Positions 7,101-11,445 of a stretch of DNA of 13,664 nucleotides are shown in pieces. Both the position numbers and the translations under genes were made by a program. The first letter of the stretch is position 1, and the number at the start of each line of letters is the position of its first letter. The notes beneath the pieces were generated by a model. The model had not been told where the DNA came from. It did no database searches and was given only the letters and a program-made list of their open reading frames with translations. Source of the stretch: Verrucomicrobia bacterium UBA1200 (lineage in GTDB: Bacteria > Verrucomicrobiota > Kiritimatiellia > RFP12 > UBA1067); contig DBXY01000062.1 of assembly GCA_002309765.1 (NCBI GenBank), positions 1 through 13,664 on the forward strand. Direction: 5' to 3'.

Positions 7101-8131
7101 CCCTCTCCGGCGGTATCTCCGGGAGCGGATCGGTACAGCTTGACGGCGCCGGCACCGCCAAAATGGTCGGCGCCAGCGATTACTCCGGCGACACCCGGGT
7201 CACCGCCGGCACACTGGTCCTTTCAGAGATTACCGAGAACGACGACAAGTGGTTCCGGCTTACCATTAAAAAGACCAAAGCCGGCGGTATCATGCAAATC
7301 TCCGAATTTGGCCTATACGCGCTGGACGGCTCCCGGCAGAATCTCAATCTGACGGCGAAGAACTACGGGACACCGGCACAGGATCTAACCCCCGGAACCT
7401 TCTGCAAAGCGGCGAACTATGCGTCGGGAAATTCCAAGGAAGATGCCGACAAGATATTCGATGACAGCACCGCCACCAAGTGGTGCGCCACCTCGGTTTC
7501 CATGAATAATCCGTCCGACTCCGGTACCTGGCGGGTCATCACGATGCGCCTTGCGAATTCGGCGAAGCCGGTCAGCTCATATAACTTCTGTTCGGCTAAC
7601 GACGCGACGCCCGATCGTAACCCAATCTCCTGGCTTGTGGAGTCCAGCCCCGACGGTATCAACTGGACCACCGTTGCAGAGGTGTCGGACGACACCCACA
7701 CCGCTACCGCCACCTACACCTGGTTTAACAGCGGAACACCATACGCCATGGAGACTAGCGGAAGCGAATCCGGCGTCTCGCCGCTACCCCCGACCTCCAT
7801 GGTTGAGGTATCCAAAGACGCTACCCTTGAGGTAGAAGGCACGAATACGCAGATTGGCGCGCTTCGGGTCGATTACCAGCAGGATTCCGGTACGATTACC
7901 CGCTTTAATCCGACGGCGAACGGGGTATTGAACCTCACCAATGTGCCGGAAGGAACCGACTTGAATAACTTCGTCATACCGATCACGTTGAGCGAGGTGC
8001 TAAACGGCAATAACATCGGATCCTGGAAGGTTCAGGTTAACGGTGCCGATGCTGGCGCATACCAGCTGATACTCGGAAGCGACCGTCAGTTGACTGTCGT
8101 CAAGATCGGCTTGATCATGATCCTAAAATAA
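4121..8131 (+). CDS. Giant secreted beta-strand-repeat (PATR-like) surface protein with two discoidin-like domains
   Basis: 1336 residues. Signal peptide at residues 1-19, cleaved after SAALA. The body is a long beta-rich, Gly/Thr/Asn-rich passenger-like region resembling autotransporter-associated beta-strand (PATR) repeats; clear units lie near 262-296, 631-669 and 998-1036, each ending in a 'G-x-L/V-x-L' strand. Two F5/8-type-C (discoidin)-like modules interrupt it, at about 773-930 and 1041-1210. No autotransporter beta-barrel, PEP-CTERM or LPXTG signal is present; the protein ends in a short hydrophobic tail, VVKIGLIMILK. The ATG at 4121 is preferred over a TTG at 4064 because it directly opens the signal peptide and has GAGG 10 nt upstream. 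It is probably a surface or secreted adhesin/glycan-binding scaffold working with the enzymes beside it. Substrate and export route are unknown. Confidence 0.85.
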   Translation: MKQLCLGLGLFFIASAALAVDYADTLTVVQGETVTLDGENTAPQFIDNGALVLSENSTLTITSTDKVSDIASGVNATLSLKAGAKLDLTGVTKAAGAESIAFAVAGGTGTVHVAAGAIIDANNTRIRFARNPDSGREMLSQSIVQLDGTIKVTTAELSAYFRTDAAFVADPNNYPIASIINFSETGLLIVNSILVNDAARAIWNMAGGTVQFTADHTGTGIFNGNYGIMEINFPEGTSGVFDTQTYSLCTQRGKRVYFQGAGGLTKKGTGTLDLSNAAAYSTFTGPIRVEAGTLILGRPLAADQTVFVCSGAHYQMAVPEDNQKITYENETERPVVGGLYTISSIYLPGIDLLGYEGLFYADRLGGPNINLEATVEGPITHSDSTPFRLISQNSNATVTLTDTGLENFPIRLEGNGTFIFSGERSLDVGSNQLLTFDGGTYKQAGHLNIYGTDSDHYLLENGTLTSAKNVYIGRDGTNGFLTARNATLRSTGAIILGGSTTNEARFLTRGTLMATNTYIRPDVGFQMSPNGLNDGSTAGQLLNTLVLQADSELKSSYVYGYDDSYSQVLFDGGKITMAANNNGAFFYARQTLTQIDIVATNGNDIIVDTGTTTNVLAQAATAGNVRFLGDGGFIKRGTGLLEVGNNTVESRFYMTYSGNTVIESGEVRLAGNDLFPFGEGTGAMILNSGTTLNINGKGLKINDLTGNGTLVNTSGNMGRLDLGADNRDLILTRTLPNNISIEKSGSGQMKVYSDLPPTLSIHGGTVTFPENQYKFYRFKIERVAGSAANSVQFSELKLINNGTDVTRPYVSVSRSGTGTASPAKEQPEMGVDGNLETKFLDFNGATDGGGTDEKRDHCWLQLEYAEPITVTSYTWATANDCDYGSDLCRDPMNWRFQGSNDGVTWKDLDVQENYVSRTTRKVWIYDTFEIGPKGAATICNAAANTAVFIGETATLKVTEGQNLKVASISNSGGTVMVENDATLIVSPAEGTSAALSGGISGSGSVQLDGAGTAKMVGASDYSGDTRVTAGTLVLSEITENDDKWFRLTIKKTKAGGIMQISEFGLYALDGSRQNLNLTAKNYGTPAQDLTPGTFCKAANYASGNSKEDADKIFDDSTATKWCATSVSMNNPSDSGTWRVITMRLANSAKPVSSYNFCSANDATPDRNPISWLVESSPDGINWTTVAEVSDDTHTATATYTWFNSGTPYAMETSGSESGVSPLPPTSMVEVSKDATLEVEGTNTQIGALRVDYQQDSGTITRFNPTANGVLNLTNVPEGTDLNNFVIPITLSEVLNGNNIGSWKVQVNGADAGAYQLILGSDRQLTVVKIGLIMILK
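4904..5008 (+). repeat. PATR-like beta-strand repeat unit 1
   Basis: Residues 262-296 of the giant protein: GGLTKKGTGTLDLS, a variable loop, then IRVEAGTLIL. This is the classic autotransporter-associated pattern 'G-x-G-T-L-x-L-S ... G-x-L-x-L'. Confidence 0.7.
6011..6127 (+). repeat. PATR-like beta-strand repeat unit 2
   Basis: Residues 631-669 of the giant protein: GGFIKRGTGLLEVG, then YSGNTVIESGEVRL. It aligns with unit 1 at the 'GG-h-x-K-x-GTG-x-L' start and at the closing strand. Confidence 0.65.
6437..6910 (+). other. Discoidin-like (F5/8 type C) domain 1 of the giant protein
   Basis: Residues 773-930. It opens with YKFYRFKIE and FSELKL, has a central DGNLETKF, and closes with SYTWATAND ... 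RDPMNWRFQGSNDGVTWKDLD. That last motif is the hallmark core strand of discoidin-type carbohydrate-binding modules. It includes three cysteines (858, 881, 888). Confidence 0.65.
7112..7228 (+). repeat. PATR-like beta-strand repeat unit 3
   Basis: Residues 998-1036 of the giant protein: GISGSGSVQLDGAGTAKMVG, then YSGDTRVTAGTLVLSE. It sits directly before the second discoidin-like domain. Confidence 0.7.
7241..7750 (+). other. Discoidin-like (F5/8 type C) domain 2 of the giant protein
   Basis: Residues 1041-1210. It repeats the plan of the first module: KWFRLTIKK and ISEFGLYALDG at the start, FDDSTATKW in the middle, then SSYNFCSANDATPDRNPISW and SSPDGINWTTV. The two are clearly homologous but strongly diverged, so any duplication is old. 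Confidence 0.65.
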
Positions 8132-8142
8132 AGAGAACAGTT

Positions 8143-9180
8143 ATGAAACATCTGCTCGCAACCGCTTTGACCGTCTTGGCCTTCTGCGCACTCCGCGCCG
8201 AACCGGTCAAGGTCATCTTCGACACCGACATGGTGGAGGATTACGACGACGTAGGGGCGCTGGCGCTCCTACACCGTCTAGCCGACAAGGGAGAGGCGGA
8301 GATCCTCGCCACCGTCTCCAGCACTCGCGACAACAGCAGCGTCGCGGCGATTGAGATCATAAACCATTACTACGGCCGGCCCGACATTCCGGTCGGATGC
8401 GCCAAGGATCTCGGCGTTTGGGGGACCCCCCACGACCCCGACCGGAACGGACACAACAAATTCGTCCGTCTCGCGAAGGAATACGAGGGGTGGTACCGCT
8501 ACGCCAACAGCAACCAGGCGCCGGACGCTAACGTGATCTATCGCCGCGCGCTCGCCGCCCAGCCTGATCACAGCGTCGTCATCTGCAGCGTCGGATTCCT
8601 CACCAACCTGCGGCGTCTGCTGGAGACCAAGCCCGACGACATCTCGCCCCTCGACGGCAAGGCGCTCGTGAAACAGAAGGTCAAGCTCTGGTGCGCGATG
8701 GCATGCTCCTATCCCAAGGGGCAGGAATACAACTCCCGGATGGATTGGCACTCCTCAAAGGTCGCCATCCACGGCTGGCCGACCCCGATTCTATTCTCCG
8801 ATTTCCAATATGGCCGCAATGTCTATTCGGGACGGAAAGTGGCGGAGTCGGACCACACGCGCAGTCCGGTGAAGGACATCTTCAAGTGGAGCCTCCCCTC
8901 CCGCGAAGCGGTGCTTGCCGGGAAGTGCGAGGAGAAGGATGTCCAAGGGCGCTGCAGCTGGGACGAGACCACGGTTCTGGCCGCAGTGCGCGGGACGGGC
9001 AAATACTTCGATGTCGCGCACGGCCGTTACAAGATGGTCGGCTACAACGGCGTCGACGAGTGGGCCGACGACCCGAACGGACCGCACATGCGGCTTATTG
9101 AAACGATGCCGAAAAAGGAGGTCGGTAAAGTTATCGACGATCTCATCGCCGAACTTCCCGCCGCCCGCGAAGCGAAGTAG
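8143..9180 (+). CDS. Secreted nucleoside-hydrolase-family protein (IUNH superfamily)
   Basis: 345 residues. A signal peptide (residues 1-19, likely cleaved after LRA) places it in the periplasm or outside the cell. The mature protein begins with the Ca-binding signature of the inosine-uridine nucleoside hydrolase superfamily, FDTDMVEDYDDVGALALLH (Asp27, Asp29, Asp33, Asp35, Asp36); a later WDETTVL with Asp274 fits the conserved C-terminal calcium ligand. Family members split the N-glycosidic bond of nucleosides to ribose and base. The Asp cluster has two more residues than the classic DTDPGxDD, as in the divergent secreted branch of the family, so its true substrate may be a different N- or O-riboside. 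The ATG is 11 nt after the giant gene's stop with a weak GAGA ribosome site, so the two are almost certainly co-transcribed. Confidence 0.85.
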   Translation: MKHLLATALTVLAFCALRAEPVKVIFDTDMVEDYDDVGALALLHRLADKGEAEILATVSSTRDNSSVAAIEIINHYYGRPDIPVGCAKDLGVWGTPHDPDRNGHNKFVRLAKEYEGWYRYANSNQAPDANVIYRRALAAQPDHSVVICSVGFLTNLRRLLETKPDDISPLDGKALVKQKVKLWCAMACSYPKGQEYNSRMDWHSSKVAIHGWPTPILFSDFQYGRNVYSGRKVAESDHTRSPVKDIFKWSLPSREAVLAGKCEEKDVQGRCSWDETTVLAAVRGTGKYFDVAHGRYKMVGYNGVDEWADDPNGPHMRLIETMPKKEVGKVIDDLIAELPAAREAK

Positions 9181-9261
9181 GTTTGACCGTTGGATGGTAA
9201 GGTGAGCGAGAATAATTGGCAAGAGGGTTGTCACATTACAGCCCATAAGGAGTAACCGACC

Positions 9262-10551
9262 ATGAGACGGAGCATACTTTCCATTTCCATTCTCCTGTCG
9301 TGCGCGATGGCTTTCGCGCAATCCCATTTTTCCGTTTCCACCGACCACCCGGACGCGCTCTACACCTGCGGCGAAGAGGCGGTTTTCACCGTCACCGCGC
9401 TTAACAAGGAAAACCAGCCGATCCGAGAGGGAACCGTCACGGCGATTCTCGACGGATTCGGCGGAAAGCGGCTTGACACGCAATCGATAGACCTCGCAGC
9501 TCAAAATCCCTTCCAAATGAAGGGATCATTGGCTAAACCGGGATTTCTCCGGTTGCGGGTCAACGGCGACCGGTTCAAGGAAACGGTTTGGGGTGTCGGC
9601 TACGAACCGCTGAAAATCCATCCGGGCGGGTCGCGTCCAGACGACTTCGACGCCTTTTGGGCCAACGCGATGAAAACCGCGGAGGAAACGGTTCCGCTCG
9701 ACCCTAAGGTCACGCCGGTTCCGGAGAAGAGCACCGGAGCCTTCACCTTCTACCGGGTCAGCTTCGCGACGCTCAACGACCGCCGCGTCCACGGCTACAT
9801 GACCGTTCCGAAAGATCAAACCAAGGCTCCTTTCCCCGTTCAGGTCACGGTACCCGGTGCCGGATGCGGCAACTGGGCCAACCAGGTGAACGGCTCCCCG
9901 AACCGGATCGTACTCTTTATGAGCGTTATGCCATTCGAGCCGGATTACGACCAGAACAAGGTGCAGCCGCTTTACAACGAGATGGTAAAATCGCTTGAGG
10001 CCCGCTACCAGACGACCGGCTATCCCTCCTCCGGCATTGCGGAATCCCGCGAGGCTTACTTTTATTATCCGGTAATCCTCGGTATCAACCGCGCCGTCAA
10101 CTGGGTCGCCGCCAGACCGGATGTCGATCTCAAACGGTTCACCTACAGCGGCACCAGCCAAGGCGGCGGATTCGGGCTGATTCTCTGCGGGCTCAACAAA
10201 CACTTCACCAAAGGGGCCATTTTCGTTCCCGCAATCACCGACTTCTTCGGTTATAAGAAAGATCGTCAATCGGGTTGGCCGCGCATCATCGAAAACCAAG
10301 CGGAAAACAACCGCCCCGCCGCGGAAAAGAACGCCCCTTACTTTGACGGCGTGAACTTCGCCGCCCGTATCACGATACCTGTCCGGGTCGTAGTCGGTTT
10401 CGCCGACATGACCTGCGCCCCGTGCGCCGTCTATGCCGGTTACAACACCATCCCCGCGAAGGACAAGCAGATCCTCCACGGCATCGGCATGGGCCACAGT
10501 GTCCGCGGCGAATTTTACCGGCAACTCGGCGATTGGCTTTCAAAGGACTGA
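9262..10551 (+). CDS. Secreted CE7-family carbohydrate esterase (acetylxylan esterase type) with N-terminal Ig-like domain
   Basis: 429 residues. Signal peptide at about 1-19 (cleavage after AMAFA). Residues 22-105 form a beta-rich Ig-like domain ending in KPGFLRLRV, commonly found in front of CE7 domains in glycan-degrading bacteria. Residues 112-429 are an alpha/beta hydrolase of the AXE1/CE7 family: VPGAGCGNW (oxyanion region, about 198-205), nucleophile Ser299 in YSGTSQGG, catalytic Asp382 in GFADMTCAP and His412 in GMGHSV. The expected reaction is removal of acetyl groups from xylan fragments, xylo-oligosaccharides or other acetylated small sugars. The ATG has AAGGAG (9247-9252), spaced 9 nt. 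The 81-nt gap before it is longer than the others in the module, so co-transcription is likely but less certain. Confidence 0.88.
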   Translation: MRRSILSISILLSCAMAFAQSHFSVSTDHPDALYTCGEEAVFTVTALNKENQPIREGTVTAILDGFGGKRLDTQSIDLAAQNPFQMKGSLAKPGFLRLRVNGDRFKETVWGVGYEPLKIHPGGSRPDDFDAFWANAMKTAEETVPLDPKVTPVPEKSTGAFTFYRVSFATLNDRRVHGYMTVPKDQTKAPFPVQVTVPGAGCGNWANQVNGSPNRIVLFMSVMPFEPDYDQNKVQPLYNEMVKSLEARYQTTGYPSSGIAESREAYFYYPVILGINRAVNWVAARPDVDLKRFTYSGTSQGGGFGLILCGLNKHFTKGAIFVPAITDFFGYKKDRQSGWPRIIENQAENNRPAAEKNAPYFDGVNFAARITIPVRVVVGFADMTCAPCAVYAGYNTIPAKDKQILHGIGMGHSVRGEFYRQLGDWLSKD

Positions 10552-10596
10552 TTTTTTGCACACAACACTCATTGTTTTTCAAAAGGAGACTTTTTG

Positions 10597-11406
10597 ATGA
10601 AGCGGATTAAGGTTGGCAATGCGGTTTTCGGCGGCAAGCAGTTGGCGTTCATCGCGGGACCGTGCGTTATTGAATCGGTGGAAGGCACGATGGATCTGGC
10701 GGACAAGCTGGTTCGGCTAGCCAACGAATTGGACGTACCATTCGTGTTCAAGGCATCGTTTGACAAAGCCAACCGGTCGTCAATCGACAGCTACCGCGGT
10801 CCCGGCATCGACGAGGGCCTGGCCATCCTTAAAGAAGTTAAAGACCGTTTTAACGTGCCGATCTTAACCGATGTCCACGAGCCGTGGCAATGCGAAGAGG
10901 TGGCAAAAGTTGCGGACGTGCTGCAGATTCCGGCGTTCCTGTGCCGCCAGACCGATCTGGTGGTGGCTGCCGCCATGACCGGCAAGCCGGTGAACATCAA
11001 GAAAGGCCAGTTCATGGCCCCGGAAGACATGGTCAACGTGATTGACAAGATCACCGCGTTCAAGAACGACAAAATCCTGCTGACCGAGCGCGGGGCGAGT
11101 TTCGGCTATCGGAATCTGGTGGCGGATATGCGTTCGCTGCTGATTATGCGCGAGACCGGCTATCCGGTGATCTTCGACGCAACGCACAGCGTGCAGCGTC
11201 CCGGCGGGCTGGGCACCGGGTCGGGCGGTGACGGCAAATGGGCGCCCGCGCTGGCGCGGGCGGCGGTGGCAACCGGGGTGGACGGCGTGTTCATGGAAAC
11301 GCACGTCAACCCGCCGGAAGCACTTTCAGATGCCGCCAACGCAATCAAGTTTTCCGAGGTGAAAAAACTCTGGAAACAGTTGATTGCCATCCACGCCCTG
11401 GTGTAA
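10597..11406 (+). CDS. kdsA: KdsA, 3-deoxy-8-phosphooctulonate (KDO-8-P) synthase
   Basis: 269 residues, complete. It condenses phosphoenolpyruvate with arabinose-5-phosphate to KDO-8-phosphate, the first committed step towards the KDO of lipopolysaccharide. Visible motifs are FIAGPCVIES (residues 18-27), FKASFDKANRSS, SYRGPG, TDVHEP, FLCRQTDL, KKGQF, TERGASFGY, DATHSVQRPGG and METHVNP. Cys23 in AGPC replaces the Asn of the E. coli enzyme (GGMNVLES), which marks the metal-dependent class. The ATG at 10597 has AAGGAG (10583-10588) spaced 8 nt; a TTG immediately before it is a less likely start. The gene indicates an LPS-bearing Gram-negative cell and marks the return to housekeeping functions. 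Confidence 0.96.
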   Translation: MKRIKVGNAVFGGKQLAFIAGPCVIESVEGTMDLADKLVRLANELDVPFVFKASFDKANRSSIDSYRGPGIDEGLAILKEVKDRFNVPILTDVHEPWQCEEVAKVADVLQIPAFLCRQTDLVVAAAMTGKPVNIKKGQFMAPEDMVNVIDKITAFKNDKILLTERGASFGYRNLVADMRSLLIMRETGYPVIFDATHSVQRPGGLGTGSGGDGKWAPALARAAVATGVDGVFMETHVNPPEALSDAANAIKFSEVKKLWKQLIAIHALV

Positions 11407-11445
11407 CCCGCGTCTTTCGAGCAATCTGAACCCGGGGCGTCCGCC

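Noticed and set aside
9181..9261. Possible separate promoter for the CE7 gene (TTGACC at 9183-9188)
   Set aside because: The nearest -10-like hexamers give spacers of 19 or 22 bp and match poorly, so I do not call a promoter.
9526..10524. 332-residue open frame antisense to the CE7 esterase
   Set aside because: Same reasoning: the plus strand has the GTSQGG, Asp and His catalytic motifs, while the antisense product has no family signature.
10552..10596. T-run (six Ts after the CE7 stop) as an intrinsic terminator
   Set aside because: No GC-rich stem precedes it. The small TCAAAAG/CTTTTTGA complementarity around the kdsA ribosome site is imperfect and AT-rich.
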